Below, piece after piece: positions 8,565-20,628 of a stretch of 64,000 nucleotides of DNA; within the stretch, counting starts at the first letter, position 1, and every line of letters begins with the position of its first letter. The translations under genes and the position numbers were made by a program. The DNA is taken from assembly GCF_000821085.1 (NCBI RefSeq), contig NZ_CCXR01000001.1, positions 3,183,001 to 3,247,000 on the forward strand, given 5' to 3'. Below the pieces are notes generated by a model. The model saw only the letters and a program-made list of their open reading frames with translations. It searched no databases and had not been told where the DNA came from. The stretch comes from Bacillus sp. B-jedd. GTDB taxonomy: Bacteria; Bacillota; Bacilli; Bacillales; Cytobacillaceae.

Positions 8565-9962
8565 TTAACCGATGGATCCTTCCATCTCGAACTTGATCAA
8601 TCTGTTCATTTCGACGGCGTATTCCATTGGAAGTTCTTTCGTAAATGGCTCGATGAAGCCCATGACGATCATTTCGGTCGCTTCCTCTTCAGAGATACCG
8701 CGGCTCATCAGGTAGAAGAGCTGTTCTTCGGAAACCTTCGACACCTTCGCCTCGTGCTCAAGGGAAATGTTGTCGTTCAGGATTTCGTTGTACGGAATCG
8801 TATCTGAAGTCGACTGGTTATCCATGATCAGCGTGTCGCACTCAATGTTGGAGCGGGCGCCGTCGGCTTTGCGTCCGAAGTGGACGATCCCGCGGTAGGT
8901 AACCTTTCCGCCATGCTTGGAAATTGATTTTGACACGATGGTCGATGATGTGTTTGGCGCCAGGTGAAGCATCTTCGCGCCTGCATCCTGGTGCTGGCCT
9001 TTACCTGCAAGGGCAATGGACAGCGTCATGCCACGCGCACCCTCGCCACGTAGAATGACAGCCGGATACTTCATTGTCAGCTTGGAGCCGATATTGCCGT
9101 CTACCCATTCCATTGTCGCATTCGCATCACAAACCGCGCGCTTCGTTACAAGGTTGTAAACGTTGTTCGCCCAGTTCTGGATGGTCGTGTAGCGGCAGTA
9201 GGCATCTTTCTTGATAATGATTTCAACAACCGCGCTATGCAGCGAGTTCGTTGTATAAACAGGAGCTGTACAGCCCTCGACATAGTGCACGGATGCACCT
9301 TCGTCAACAATAATCAGCGTGCGCTCGAACTGTCCCATGTTCTCGGAGTTGATCCGGAAGTATGCCTGGAGCGGCGTCTCGACTTTTATGCCTTTTGGAA
9401 CATAGATGAACGAGCCGCCCGACCAAACGGCCGAGTTCAAAGCAGCGAACTTGTTGTCAGTCGGTGGGATTACTTTTGCCCAGTGCTCGCGGAAAATGTC
9501 TTCATTTTCCTTTAGCGCCGAGTCGGTATCCTTAAAGACAATCCCAAGTTTCTCGAGATCTTCTTGCATATTGTGGTAAACAACCTCGGATTCGTACTGG
9601 GCGGAAACCCCGGCCAGATACTTTTGTTCCGCTTCCGGAATGCCTAGCTTGTCAAAGGTCGCCTTGATTTCCTCAGGCACCTCATCCCATGACCGTTCAG
9701 TCTTTTCGGAAGGCTTAACATAATAAGTGATTTCATCAAAGTTCAATGAATTCAAATCGCCGCCCCACTGAGGCATTGGCATGTTGTAAAAATGCTCAAG
9801 CGATTTCAGACGGAAATCGAGCATCCACTGCGGCTCTTCCTTCATCTTGGAAATTTCCTCTACAATCTCACGCGTCAGGCCGCGCTTCGACCGGAAAATG
9901 GAAACGTCCCTGTCGGCAAAGCCATATTTATAATCACCGATTTCTGGCGCTTTTTTAGCCAT
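8565..9962 (-). CDS. sufB: Fe-S cluster assembly scaffold SufB
   Basis: Forms the SufBC2D scaffold on which iron-sulfur clusters are built before transfer to target proteins. The product is 465 residues, the same as B. subtilis SufB, and shows the conserved beta-helix region with [16 protein letters not shown] and a C-terminal [14 protein letters not shown]. The start is [15 protein letters not shown], with AAGGAGG upstream; the frame extends further without a site. It is the last gene of sufC-D-S-U-B, ending at a strong terminator. Confidence 0.97.
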   Translation of the reverse strand: MAKKAPEIGDYKYGFADRDVSIFRSKRGLTREIVEEISKMKEEPQWMLDFRLKSLEHFYNMPMPQWGGDLNSLNFDEITYYVKPSEKTERSWDEVPEEIKATFDKLGIPEAEQKYLAGVSAQYESEVVYHNMQEDLEKLGIVFKDTDSALKENEDIFREHWAKVIPPTDNKFAALNSAVWSGGSFIYVPKGIKVETPLQAYFRINSENMGQFERTLIIVDEGASVHYVEGCTAPVYTTNSLHSAVVEIIIKKDAYCRYTTIQNWANNVYNLVTKRAVCDANATMEWVDGNIGSKLTMKYPAVILRGEGARGMTLSIALAGKGQHQDAGAKMLHLAPNTSSTIVSKSISKHGGKVTYRGIVHFGRKADGARSNIECDTLIMDNQSTSDTIPYNEILNDNISLEHEAKVSKVSEEQLFYLMSRGISEEEATEMIVMGFIEPFTKELPMEYAVEMNRLIKFEMEGSIG

Positions 9963-10073
9963 TACCGTTTTCCTCCTTCTTAAGGCTTCCTGGATTGTTT
10001 TTTTGCAAAAGCCGCTTTGCTCACTCGCGCCGCGCTTCTGCCAAAACATTCCCTTTGGCGAAATGCCAAAAGC

Positions 10074-13037
<2,964 letters not shown>

Positions 13038-13055
13038 CGATTATCCCCCTAATGC

Positions 13056-13841
13056 TTATGCTTCTTGGCCGACAGTTTCATCTTCAATGCCAAGCTCTTG
13101 CTTGATCCAGTCATATCCTTCCGCTTCAAGGCGCTGCGCAAGTTCAGGTCCGCCGGATTTCACAATTCGACCCTGCATCATGACGTGCACATAATCAGGC
13201 GTAATGTAGTTTAGAAGACGCTGATAGTGTGTAATAATTAAGCAACCGAAGTCTTCGCCGCGCATCGCGTTGATTCCCTTTGAAACAACCTTAAGGGCGT
13301 CGATATCAAGTCCAGAATCGATTTCATCCAAGATGGCGATTTTCGGCTCAAGCATCATAAGCTGAAGGATTTCATTCCGCTTTTTCTCACCGCCGGAGAA
13401 GCCTTCATTCAGGTAGCGCTGGGCCATATCCTCGTCCATTTCAAGCATTTCCATTTTCTCGTCCATCTGGCGGATAAATTTCATTAAAGAAACTTCATTG
13501 CCTTCGCCGCGGCGGCTGTTGATGGCTGAACGTAAAAAGTCGGCATTTGTCACGCCGTTGATTTCGCTTGGATATTGCATTGCCAAGAAAAGTCCCGCGC
13601 GGGCGCGTTCGTCAACTTCCATTTCAAGGACGTCATCACCATCAAGTGTGACTGTTCCGCTAGTTACTTCATATTTAGGATGCCCCATGATCGCAGAAGA
13701 TAGAGTTGATTTCCCTGTTCCGTTAGGTCCCATGATTGCATGGATTTCCCCGCCTTTTACTTCGAGGTCCACACCTTTTAGAATTTCTTTCCCTTCGATC
13801 TCAACATGGAGATCTTTGATCGTTAAAGTTGATCCACCCAT
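13056..13841 (-). CDS. sufC: SUF system ATPase SufC
   Basis: ABC-type ATPase that drives cluster assembly on SufBD. 261 residues with Walker A GPNGTGKS (38-45), signature FSGGEKKR, Walker B ILDEIDSGLD and a switch histidine in ITHYQR. First gene of the operon; GGAGG lies ten bases upstream of the ATG. A promoter is predicted about 80 bp upstream. Confidence 0.97.
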   Translation of the reverse strand: MGGSTLTIKDLHVEIEGKEILKGVDLEVKGGEIHAIMGPNGTGKSTLSSAIMGHPKYEVTSGTVTLDGDDVLEMEVDERARAGLFLAMQYPSEINGVTNADFLRSAINSRRGEGNEVSLMKFIRQMDEKMEMLEMDEDMAQRYLNEGFSGGEKKRNEILQLMMLEPKIAILDEIDSGLDIDALKVVSKGINAMRGEDFGCLIITHYQRLLNYITPDYVHVMMQGRIVKSGGPELAQRLEAEGYDWIKQELGIEDETVGQEA

Positions 13842-13895
13842 TTCAATACCTCCGCTACTTGAGGAAGTCTGCCCGGCTGTTATGCGGAAACTTCC

Positions 13896-13914
13896 ATTCT
13901 CATTTTATTCTCAT
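13896..13914. promoter_or_regulatory. direct repeats at the suf transcription start
   Basis: Two identical ATTCTCAT octamers (ATGAGAAT on the transcribed strand) lie 11 bp apart, about one helical turn, over the predicted suf start site. The arrangement resembles a tandem protein-binding site; no regulator can be named. Confidence 0.35.
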
Positions 13915-13918
13915 TACA

Positions 13919-13947
13919 ATCTTATAACAAATCAAATGTGATAGCAA
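13919..13947 (-). promoter_or_regulatory. candidate sigma-A promoter of the suf operon
   Basis: Minus strand TTGCTA, 17-bp spacer, TAAGAT, with a leader of about 70 nt before sufC. Confidence 0.5.
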
Positions 13948-14081
13948 CCCTTTAAACTGAATGTCCGGCTGTCATCCCATTTTCACTGAACTGCCCTTTA
14001 GTGAGAATTTTTGCATCCCTAAATCTGCTTTATCTTCCCCCGCCAAGCCTCGTTCATATACACCACGCCTTTACAATAGCT

Positions 14082-14120
14082 CAAAAAATAGCGAAAAGCC
14101 AGTGAAAAGTTCCACTGGCT
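14082..14120 (-). terminator. terminator downstream of the 61-residue gene
   Basis: Minus strand AGCCAGTG / CACTGGCT followed by TTTCGCTATTTTTT. It is 130 bp beyond the stop codon at 14251 and marks the end of that transcript. Confidence 0.7.
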
Positions 14121-14250
14121 CTCCGTATTTCTTCCTATTATATAGTATGTGTATAGAGCAGGTCTGCCATTAGTTGCATCCCCAATCCACAACCTTGACA
14201 GGCCTATGAATTTTCAATTGGCTAAGCACCTGGCTAAAAGCGTGTGTGCC

Positions 14251-14436
14251 TTAGAAGATTTTTCTGTCGATTTCCGCAATAATGCGCTGGCTCTTCAAGT
14301 AATCATCTTCGCGCTTTTGCTCGACTTCCATTCTCACATCGTGCTTCATGTTGTACTCTTCATAACCGATCCCATGAGATTCTTGCATCGCTTTTTCCAT
14401 TTCCGACGTGTATCTCAGGTTCAACTTCTCTTCCAC
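14251..14436 (-). CDS. small charged protein of unknown function
   Basis: A 61-residue, highly charged, probably helical protein (MEEKLNLRYTSEMEKAMQES at the N terminus). The GTG start has GGAAG eight bases upstream, and a terminator follows downstream. I do not recognise the family. It lacks a signal peptide and hydrophobic segment. It lies between suf and yurZ on the same strand as both. Composition and translation signals support a real gene, but homology evidence is missing. Confidence 0.6.
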   Translation of the reverse strand: MEEKLNLRYTSEMEKAMQESHGIGYEEYNMKHDVRMEVEQKREDDYLKSQRIIAEIDRKIF

Positions 14437-14616
14437 AATTAAAACTTCCTTTCTTTTGCCACAGTCCTTCGGAGTATTTGCAAAAAATCAATGTTATAAA
14501 AACAACAAAGGTATTTTTTGCACATTTGGTGTTTACCCTCAAGGTTGGGCAAAAAACGCCAATCGCTCCGGGAAAGAAAGGATTGCAAGGTATAATATGG
14601 AAGATAGGTTCTTTCC

Positions 14617-14997
14617 CTATTGTTTTAATTGGTTTAGTTCATCCATTGCTTCCTGGACGAGTGTTACCCCCTGGCTCATCGCTGCCCCGCCGCCAAAGGC
14701 AGCAGTCACCCCGATTGTTTCCAGAATTTCTTCCTCAGATGCGCCCTGGTCTAGACATCCCTTTAAGTGGTAGATAATGCAATATTCATCTTGTGAATAA
14801 AGAGCAACACCCAATGCAATTAGGTGCTTGTCCTTCTGTGAGAGTACGCCTTCCTTGAAGCATTCCTCTGTAAATGCATTATAATGGCGTGCTATTTCCG
14901 GCATTTTCTGTGTAAACAATCCAAGCCCGGCCTTGTATTCATAAAGGGCCGCTTCTGTAGAATTTTTAGGATCATGAAAATGTTCCATCGGTTCCAC
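14617..14997 (-). CDS. yurZ: YurZ, carboxymuconolactone-decarboxylase (AhpD-like) family
   Basis: 126-residue all-helical protein of the CMD/AhpD family. The characteristic active-site region appears as DEYCIIYHLKGC, with a Glu-x-x-Cys...His arrangement. Family members act as decarboxylases or as thiol peroxidase partners; the activity here is not settled. B. subtilis YurZ occupies the same place, between the suf and metNPQ operons. The ribosome binding site is TAGGAG. Confidence 0.9.
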   Translation of the reverse strand: MEPMEHFHDPKNSTEAALYEYKAGLGLFTQKMPEIARHYNAFTEECFKEGVLSQKDKHLIALGVALYSQDEYCIIYHLKGCLDQGASEEEILETIGVTAAFGGGAAMSQGVTLVQEAMDELNQLKQ

Positions 14998-15155
14998 TCC
15001 TAACGGTTTATTATCACAGATTAGTATGCAGATACGAAGGTTTAAGTATGCGCGGATATTCCCAAACAGGGCGTACTATCACAACAGCCGGAAACAGCAA
15101 GATGTTCGTTACTTAGCGTTCGGCCCGTACAAACTGGCTTTTTACAAAAATGAAA

Positions 15156-15202
15156 AATAAAAAAGAACCTGGCAGCACGTAAAAGAGTGCCAACCAGGTT
15201 TC
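15156..15202 (-). terminator. terminator of metNPQ operon 1
   Basis: Minus strand AAACCTGGTTGGCAC / GTGCTGCCAGGTTC followed by TTTTTTATTTTTC, just after the metQ stop codon. Confidence 0.88.
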
Positions 15203-15208
15203 TAGTAA

Positions 15209-16042
15209 TTATTCAGATACTGGAACGACAGAGCCGCCGTATTCTTTAAGGATGAAGTCCTGGATTTCCTTGGAACGAAGGACTTCTACTAAAGCTTTGA
15301 TCTTGTCGCTATTTTCATCGCCTTTATTCACGGCAATGATGTTAACGTATGGAGAATCGCTTTCTTCAATTGCAATCGAGTCTTTAACCGGATTCAGGCC
15401 GGCATCTAGAGCGTAGTTGGAGTTGATTAGAACTGCGTCCCCTTCGCCCTTGCTATAAATTTGCGGAAGAAGTGCCGCTTCATATTTCGCATCGAATTTA
15501 ATCTTTTTAGGGTTGTCAACGATGTCCTCCACTGTCGCGGTCGTTTTTTCAACGCCTTCTTTCAGTTTGATCAGACCTTTTGCTTCAAGCATAGTCAGGA
15601 TTCGTCCGTGGTCAGGTACAGAGGAGCTGACAATGATGTGCGCACCATCCGGAAGTTCTTCAAGACTTTTGTATTTCTTAGAATATACGCCGATTGGTTC
15701 GATGTGGATACCGCCCGCATTGGCAAAATCATAGTTGTTTTCCTTCACTTGGGAATTGAAGTAAGGGATGTGTTGGAAGTAGTTCGCATCCAGTTCTTTC
15801 GCTGCCAAAGATTTGTTTGGAAGAATGTAGTCAGTAAATGTCTTGATTTCCAAGTCATAGCCTTTTTCCTTCAGGAATGGCTTTGCTTTTTCAAGGATGA
15901 CAGCATGCGGTACGTTGGACGCGCCGACAACAATCTTCTTGTCTTCCTTCTTATCGCTTCCCGCCTTGTTGTCGGAACTTCCGCAGGAAGCAAGTACAAG
16001 TACAAGTGCAAAAGTTAAAATAGTGCCTAACCATTTTTTCAT
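15209..16042 (-). CDS. metQ: methionine-binding lipoprotein MetQ (copy 1)
   Basis: Substrate-binding component of the MetNPQ importer, tethered outside the membrane. 277 residues; the N terminus MKKWLGTILTFALVLVLASC ends in the lipobox LASC. The NLPA domain is recognisable by KIVVGASNVPHAVIL and by the ELDANYFQHIPYF loop that shapes the methionine pocket. AAAGGAGAGG precedes the ATG. Last gene of a SAM-riboswitch-controlled operon. A second MetQ is encoded at 36.3 kb. Confidence 0.95.
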   Translation of the reverse strand: MKKWLGTILTFALVLVLASCGSSDNKAGSDKKEDKKIVVGASNVPHAVILEKAKPFLKEKGYDLEIKTFTDYILPNKSLAAKELDANYFQHIPYFNSQVKENNYDFANAGGIHIEPIGVYSKKYKSLEELPDGAHIIVSSSVPDHGRILTMLEAKGLIKLKEGVEKTTATVEDIVDNPKKIKFDAKYEAALLPQIYSKGEGDAVLINSNYALDAGLNPVKDSIAIEESDSPYVNIIAVNKGDENSDKIKALVEVLRSKEIQDFILKEYGGSVVPVSE

Positions 16043-16114
16043 GTTTCCCTCTCCTTTGTTTGTATGTTGGATTTAAGTATAAGCCGGAGCCGAGAAAATT
16101 CCCGGCTGGGCAAA

Positions 16115-16783
16115 TTATCGTTTATCAAGTTTTCGGGTAATGATATCCCCGATGAATTGAATGATAAAGACGATGATTAAAATGATGATTGTAGCCATTA
16201 CAGTGACATCATTACGGGTACGTTGAAATCCTTCAAGATATGCAAGGTTCCCAAGGCCGCCCGCGCCAATCGCTCCCGCCATCGCCGTATAGCTGACAAG
16301 CGCAATTGCTGTTACGGTGATTCCGGAAACGAGTGCCGGCATTGATTCAGGCAAAAGCACCTTCCAGATAATCGTCCACGTTGAAGCACCCATTGACCTT
16401 GCCGCCTCAATGACTCCTTTATCAATTTCACGAAGGCCGATTTCTACCATTCGCGCATAAAAAGGAGCGGAACCAATAATGAGTGCAGGAAGAGCTGCAT
16501 TTTCTCCTATCATCGTACCCACGAGAATCATCGTGAACGGAATCAACAGGACAATCAAAATGATAAATGGGATAGAACGGAAGACGTTAACGAATGCACC
16601 GATGATTTTATTGACAATTGCATTTTCCCACAAGTTCCCCTTACCAGTCAGGAAAAGGAGCAGGCCGAGAATGATGCCAAGGATGAATGTGATAGCTACA
16701 GAGATACCTGTCATATAAAGAGTTTGGATGGTTGCTTCCCACATATTCTCCCAGACGACATTCGGAAAAAATTTCTCAGTCAT
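16115..16783 (-). CDS. metP: methionine ABC transporter permease MetP (copy 1)
   Basis: Inner-membrane channel of MetNPQ, 222 residues with about five to six transmembrane segments and the permease coupling loop EAARSMGASTWTIIWKVLLP. Its start overlaps the end of metN by 8 nt, and GGAGGTG is inside metN. Called MetI in E. coli. Confidence 0.95.
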   Translation of the reverse strand: MTEKFFPNVVWENMWEATIQTLYMTGISVAITFILGIILGLLLFLTGKGNLWENAIVNKIIGAFVNVFRSIPFIILIVLLIPFTMILVGTMIGENAALPALIIGSAPFYARMVEIGLREIDKGVIEAARSMGASTWTIIWKVLLPESMPALVSGITVTAIALVSYTAMAGAIGAGGLGNLAYLEGFQRTRNDVTVMATIIILIIVFIIQFIGDIITRKLDKR

Positions 16784-17801
16784 TCACAATCACCTCCACT
16801 CCAATTTGCTGTGAGCGGATATATTCAAGGGCTTTCGCCACTTCTTGCTCGGATCCATCAAGGTGAATGAATAATGTGCCATATGAGCCGCTTTGTGTCT
16901 GTGAAATTTTCCCCTGCAAAATATTTGCCGTAATATGAAAATTTCTGATTAGATTTGTAATCAACGGCTGTTCGACAGATTCACCGACAAAAGTCAGCTG
17001 AATGACACTCCCAGTAGGATAGCGTTCAACCAAATGTTCAACTGTATCCTTTGTTTCCTCAGGCTCTGTCACCTGCTGGACAAACCGTTTTGTAATCGGC
17101 TGCTGCGGATTCCGGAAAACATCCAGAACCGGGCCAAGTTCGACAATCCTTCCGCTTTCCATCACAGCGACGCGATGGCAGATTTTCCTGATCACATGCA
17201 TTTCGTGGGTAATCAGGACAATCGTAAGCCCAAGCCGTTTGTTAATATCGACTAGCAGATCAAGAATCGAGTCAGTTGTCTGCGGATCAAGCGCTGAAGT
17301 CGCTTCATCGCACAGTAGGACTTTGGGGTTATTGGCCAGCGCCCGAGCGATGCCGACACGCTGCTTCTGACCGCCGCTCAACTGTGAAGGGTAAGCATTT
17401 TCCCTTCCTTCAAGGCCGACAAGCTTAATGAGTTCATCAACCTTCTTTTTCCGTTCCGCTCCGGTCACCCCGGCAATTTCAAGAGGAAACGCAATGTTAT
17501 CACGGACAGTCCTTGACCAGAGAAGGTTGAAGTGCTGAAAAATCATTGAAATTTCTTGCCGCGCTTTTCTCAGCTCAGCGCCCTTTATTCGTGAAATTTC
17601 CCGTCCGGCAATGGTGATGGTACCCTCAGTCGGACTCTCAAGCTTATTCAGCAGGCGAATCAATGTACTTTTTCCGGCGCCGCTGTAACCAATTACGCCA
17701 AAAATTTCCCCTTCATTTATCTCTAGATTGACATTGTCAACGGCCGTCAATGTTCCCTGTTTCGTGGAAAAACTTTTCCGGACATTCTTTATTGAAATCA
17801 T
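16776..17801 (-). CDS. metN: methionine ABC transporter ATPase MetN (copy 1)
   Basis: Energises methionine import. 341 residues, as in B. subtilis. The ATPase half has Walker A GYSGAGKST, signature LSGGQKQR and Walker B VLLCDEATSALD. The last hundred residues form the NIL domain, which binds methionine and inhibits transport in the family. The ATG at 17801 lies eight bases after GAAGG; a GTG nine bases upstream is in frame. It is the first gene after two tandem SAM riboswitches. Confidence 0.95.
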   Translation of the reverse strand: MISIKNVRKSFSTKQGTLTAVDNVNLEINEGEIFGVIGYSGAGKSTLIRLLNKLESPTEGTITIAGREISRIKGAELRKARQEISMIFQHFNLLWSRTVRDNIAFPLEIAGVTGAERKKKVDELIKLVGLEGRENAYPSQLSGGQKQRVGIARALANNPKVLLCDEATSALDPQTTDSILDLLVDINKRLGLTIVLITHEMHVIRKICHRVAVMESGRIVELGPVLDVFRNPQQPITKRFVQQVTEPEETKDTVEHLVERYPTGSVIQLTFVGESVEQPLITNLIRNFHITANILQGKISQTQSGSYGTLFIHLDGSEQEVAKALEYIRSQQIGVEVIVND

Positions 17802-17881
17802 TCGACTCACCTTCTTTTACATCCTCTTGCCCACGCTGCGGGCAGCAATCATGAATAAGTTAATGGAGGTTTACCCTATAT

Positions 17882-17919
17882 GGAATAAAAAAAGCCTTTC
17901 TGCAGTCTGGCAGAAAGGC
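17882..17919 (-). terminator. attenuator terminator of SAM riboswitch B
   Basis: Minus strand GCCTTTCTGCCAG / CTGCAGAAAGGC followed by seven Ts. The 5' arm can instead pair with AGAAAGG at the end of the aptamer, which is the usual S-box antiterminator. Confidence 0.9.
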
Positions 17920-17929
17920 ATAAATGGCA

Positions 17930-18054
17930 ACTATCCTTTCTCCCATCTCCCAAAGCACAACGCTTTGTGTGAATTGGCACCATTTCACTGGATCAGATCC
18001 ACTGACGGTTGCCGGGCTTCATCGGGCACATCCCTCCACCTCTCTTGATAAGAG
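17930..18054 (-). promoter_or_regulatory. SAM-I (S-box) riboswitch B, proximal to metN
   Basis: Conserved S-box core read on the minus strand: CTCTTATCAAGAGAGG, then GGAGGGA, GCCCGATGAAGCCCGGCAAC. P1 is formed by CTCTTATC (18054-18047) and GATGGGAG (17947-17940). SAM binding should stabilise P1 and allow the terminator at 17882-17919 to form, switching off metNPQ when SAM is plentiful. Confidence 0.95.
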
Positions 18055-18144
18055 TAAACAAATATTATTCAATTAATCATGATTGCTATCGTAACATGGA
18101 TGAAAAAAGCTGTCAATAAAGATTTAATTATTCAGTTAATTATT

Positions 18145-18180
18145 TTAGTCAAATAAAAAACCCGCTTCATAAGAAGAGGG
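18145..18180 (-). terminator. attenuator terminator of SAM riboswitch A
   Basis: Minus strand CCCTCTTC-TTAT-GAAGCGGG (one mismatch) followed by TTTTTTATTTG. Its 5' arm can also pair with AAGGAGAG at the end of aptamer A. Confidence 0.8.
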
Positions 18181-18181
18181 A

Positions 18182-18290
18182 TGAACTCTCCTTATCTTTA
18201 CAAGGCTGTGCCTTGCTGGACTTGGCACCGTGTCAATAACCGGTTGCCGGGCTTCATCGGGCCATTCCCTCCGCCTCTCTTGATAAGATT
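18182..18290 (-). promoter_or_regulatory. SAM-I (S-box) riboswitch A, distal, in tandem with B
   Basis: A second complete S-box upstream of B on the same strand: CTTATCAAGAGAGG, GGAGGGA, GCCCGATGAAGCCCGGCAAC, then the P1 3' strand GATAAG. It has its own terminator, so a transcript must pass two SAM-sensing attenuators to reach metN. Confidence 0.93.
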
Positions 18291-18328
18291 TTATGAATTG
18301 TTTGAATCTTGCGCCAAGATTTATAGAA

Positions 18329-18357
18329 AGTTTATCCTATCCCGCCAGTTCCGTCAA
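18329..18357 (-). promoter_or_regulatory. candidate promoter of riboswitch-controlled metNPQ operon 1
   Basis: Minus strand TTGACG, 17-bp spacer, TAAACT, overlapping the last codons of yusD. The predicted start is about 30 nt upstream of riboswitch A. Confidence 0.55.
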
Positions 18358-18712
18358 TAGAAAATTCTTTATTTTTTGCCAAAAGAAAAACGGCTTCAAG
18401 CTTGAGCAGTGTCCTAAACGAACCCTTTATGCTAATCGCCTCCTGATTGAGCAGATCCCGCAATTTCTTTTCCCCATTTAGCAGCTGAACAAGCGCATCG
18501 GTTTCCCCTTTAATGGCAGCTGCTCCGGAACAGGCCTTTTCATCCCGGTTCAGGCTATCCTCGGACCCAGGCGAGAGCCTGGCGGTTCCGTCTTGTATTT
18601 CGATAGGAATACCGTCAATAAAGATAAAAAATGGTTTACTATCTTTGAACAATCGGCTGATATGGGTTTTCTCGTTTACTGTTTCGATGAATCGCTCTAT
18701 CTGCCCAATCAT
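18332..18712 (-). CDS. yusD: YusD-like protein (SCP-2-like)
   Basis: 126 residues. Position between the metNPQ leader and the other yus genes matches B. subtilis yusD, and the general pattern (an amphipathic domain with IKGETDALVQLLNGEKKL) is that of the sterol-carrier-like SCP-2 fold. Function unknown. The ATG at 18712 has GGGGG seven bases upstream; two earlier in-frame starts have no better site. The 3' end contains the metNPQ promoter. Confidence 0.72.
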   Translation of the reverse strand: MIGQIERFIETVNEKTHISRLFKDSKPFFIFIDGIPIEIQDGTARLSPGSEDSLNRDEKACSGAAAIKGETDALVQLLNGEKKLRDLLNQEAISIKGSFRTLLKLEAVFLLAKNKEFSIDGTGGIG

Positions 18713-18802
18713 TTGGCATCCCCCCATGCCTAACACTTCTCCAAGGAAGCGTGATTTCCTTTGTTAATCGTTCGACAACTTTTTTGGAGTCTGGCGATTT
18801 GC

Positions 18803-18837
18803 AAAAATAATAGTGGAAACACCACCATATCACTATT
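18803..18837 (-). terminator. terminator of the MFS gene at 18881
   Basis: Minus strand AATAGTG / CACTATT followed by ATTTTTG, about 45 bp after the stop codon. Confidence 0.65.
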
Positions 18838-18880
18838 TCACTATATCAAGTCGTAAAATTTCCGGGGAAATATGTCGTTT

Positions 18881-20149
18881 CTAGCCTGCCTTTGGAATCG
18901 CGCCTCCTTTTTCTTTCATCGCTTTCCGCCCAAAGACTAACAGGAAATAGATTGAGCCGATTAAATATAGACACGCTGTAATGGAAAAGACGTAGGCATA
19001 CCCCCAATAATTCCCGTATTTCACTACAATCCCTGTGGAAACCGGCCCCATGAAAGCCCAGCCCAGATTGAAGACAGTCTGATTGATAGAGTTCGCCAGC
19101 CCTTTCATCGAATCGTCTACTTTGGACATTATCAGGGAGCTTTGAATCGGATTTCCCGCGTTCATGAGCGCCTGACGGAATAGAAAGCCGATGGCCGCCA
19201 GCCAGAGATTCTGCGTGTACGCTGTCAATAGCAGAAATGGCAGGGAAGCCAGCTGGAGTAGGACAACTGCCCTTACTTCACCTATACGCTTAACTACCTG
19301 AGGGCCGATGATCATTGCAAAAGCTGTCGCCGCCTGGCCAAGTGAGATAATAAACCCTGTGGTTGAGGTGGATGCGGAAAATCTCCCTGCAAAATAAAGA
19401 TTCAAATACGGGATGACAAGGCCTGCACCGAAACCAATCAGCATTTGTGCAAAAGCAAAAAGGGCAATGATTTTAAAACCATTCCAATTAAATGCCCTCT
19501 TTATTCCCGGTTCTCCTTTGACCGGATTCGCAGTAACCTTTACAGCAGGCGTCCGAAATTTAAACGCCGGAATTGCTCCAGATAAATAAATGGCGGACCC
19601 AATCAGCAAAGTGATCCTTAAACTTACAAGCTCGGAATAAAATACGCTGAAGAAATCTGTCAGGATTCCCCCAAGCATGTTCCCGACCACACTCGCTGCG
19701 GTCATTAACGCGAAATGAAGTGAGAAGAGGTTGACCCGCTGTGATGGATCGGAATTTTCCGCGAGCCAGGGAATACCGGAAACCTGCAGGAACGCACCTG
19801 CCAAACCGGCTGCGAACGCAAGATAAACTAGAGACGTTTCATCAACTGCAACAGCCCTGAAAACGAGTAAAAATCCCGAAACGATAATTCCTGCCAGGAT
19901 TACTCTTTTTCGGCCGAATTTATCACCAATTATGCCGGCTGGAACAAGGATGATGGCTGTTGCCAATGACGCAACCGAGATAATCTGTCCATTTACGGAT
20001 TCCGAATAACCCAATTCCCGGACATAAAAATTATAAATAACAATAAAGATGCCAATGCCAATCTGGGTAATCATATTAGCAGCCATACTAAGTTTTATAT
20101 TTCGGTTATATGTATGGAACTGTCCAGCCCAGCTTCTATAAAAAGCCAT
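18881..20149 (-). CDS. MFS transporter
   Basis: 422 residues, about 12 hydrophobic segments. The loop after the second helix has the MFS motif GDKFGRKRV, and the pattern NSINQTVFNLGWAFMGP near the end is typical of drug or metabolite antiporters. The substrate cannot be deduced. The ATG at 20149 follows GGGGCGG. It has its own terminator and interrupts the yusD-yusE neighbourhood, so it looks like an insertion relative to the B. subtilis order. Confidence 0.85.
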   Translation of the reverse strand: MAFYRSWAGQFHTYNRNIKLSMAANMITQIGIGIFIVIYNFYVRELGYSESVNGQIISVASLATAIILVPAGIIGDKFGRKRVILAGIIVSGFLLVFRAVAVDETSLVYLAFAAGLAGAFLQVSGIPWLAENSDPSQRVNLFSLHFALMTAASVVGNMLGGILTDFFSVFYSELVSLRITLLIGSAIYLSGAIPAFKFRTPAVKVTANPVKGEPGIKRAFNWNGFKIIALFAFAQMLIGFGAGLVIPYLNLYFAGRFSASTSTTGFIISLGQAATAFAMIIGPQVVKRIGEVRAVVLLQLASLPFLLLTAYTQNLWLAAIGFLFRQALMNAGNPIQSSLIMSKVDDSMKGLANSINQTVFNLGWAFMGPVSTGIVVKYGNYWGYAYVFSITACLYLIGSIYFLLVFGRKAMKEKGGAIPKAG

Positions 20150-20284
20150 AATTCCGCCCCTAGAATACAAGAAGTAGCAAGGGATTATCCCCTCGCCCGT
20201 CAAAAACTGAAGCGAACAAACTATTTCGCCTCCCTAAACATCATAATAGCGTGGGCACATTTTGTAAACTCTGGAACATGATGG

Positions 20285-20316
20285 AGAAGAAAAAAACAGA
20301 TGCGTTTGGCATCTGC
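20285..20316 (-). terminator. terminator of yusFE
   Basis: Minus strand CAGATGCC-AAAC-GCATCTG followed by TTTTTTTC, directly after the yusE stop codon. Confidence 0.88.
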
Positions 20317-20628
20317 TTAGCTGTAGAATATTTTTATTTTATCAAGCAGGTAAGGGACAGACCGGAAAGCATAAATGGACTCGCCAATTTGCCCTTCCTT
20401 TATGAAAACCATGCAGGGGACGCTTTCAACCCCGAAAATTTCCGCGAATTCCGGTGCGTAGTTGAGATTTATTTTGCCGATGGCCATTTCGGGCAGAAGT
20501 TCTTCAATGACCTCCAGCATTCTTCCCGCTACTTGGCAGGTTCCGCATAGGGGGGTATAAAAATAGGCCAAGCCTGTTTGCCTGTTTGAGATAAAGGTGT
20601 ATAATTCTTCGCTTGTCCATTCTTTCAT
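20317..20628 (-). CDS. yusE: YusE, thioredoxin-like protein
   Basis: 103 residues with the thioredoxin fold and active site CGTC in FYTPLCGTCQVAG, plus the cis-proline region VESVPCMVFI. The active-site dipeptide differs from the CGPC of general thioredoxin, so it is probably a specialised thiol reductase; its partner is unknown. Start overlaps the yusF stop codon (ATGA). Confidence 0.9.
   Translation of the reverse strand: MKEWTSEELYTFISNRQTGLAYFYTPLCGTCQVAGRMLEVIEELLPEMAIGKINLNYAPEFAEIFGVESVPCMVFIKEGQIGESIYAFRSVPYLLDKIKIFYS

Larger units (their letters stand above)
13842..14250. other. suf upstream region, no gene
   Basis: Holds the suf promoter, a pair of direct repeats at its start site and the terminator of the small gene at 14251. 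No supported coding frame was found. The rest (13950-14080) shows no clear signal. Confidence 0.6.
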
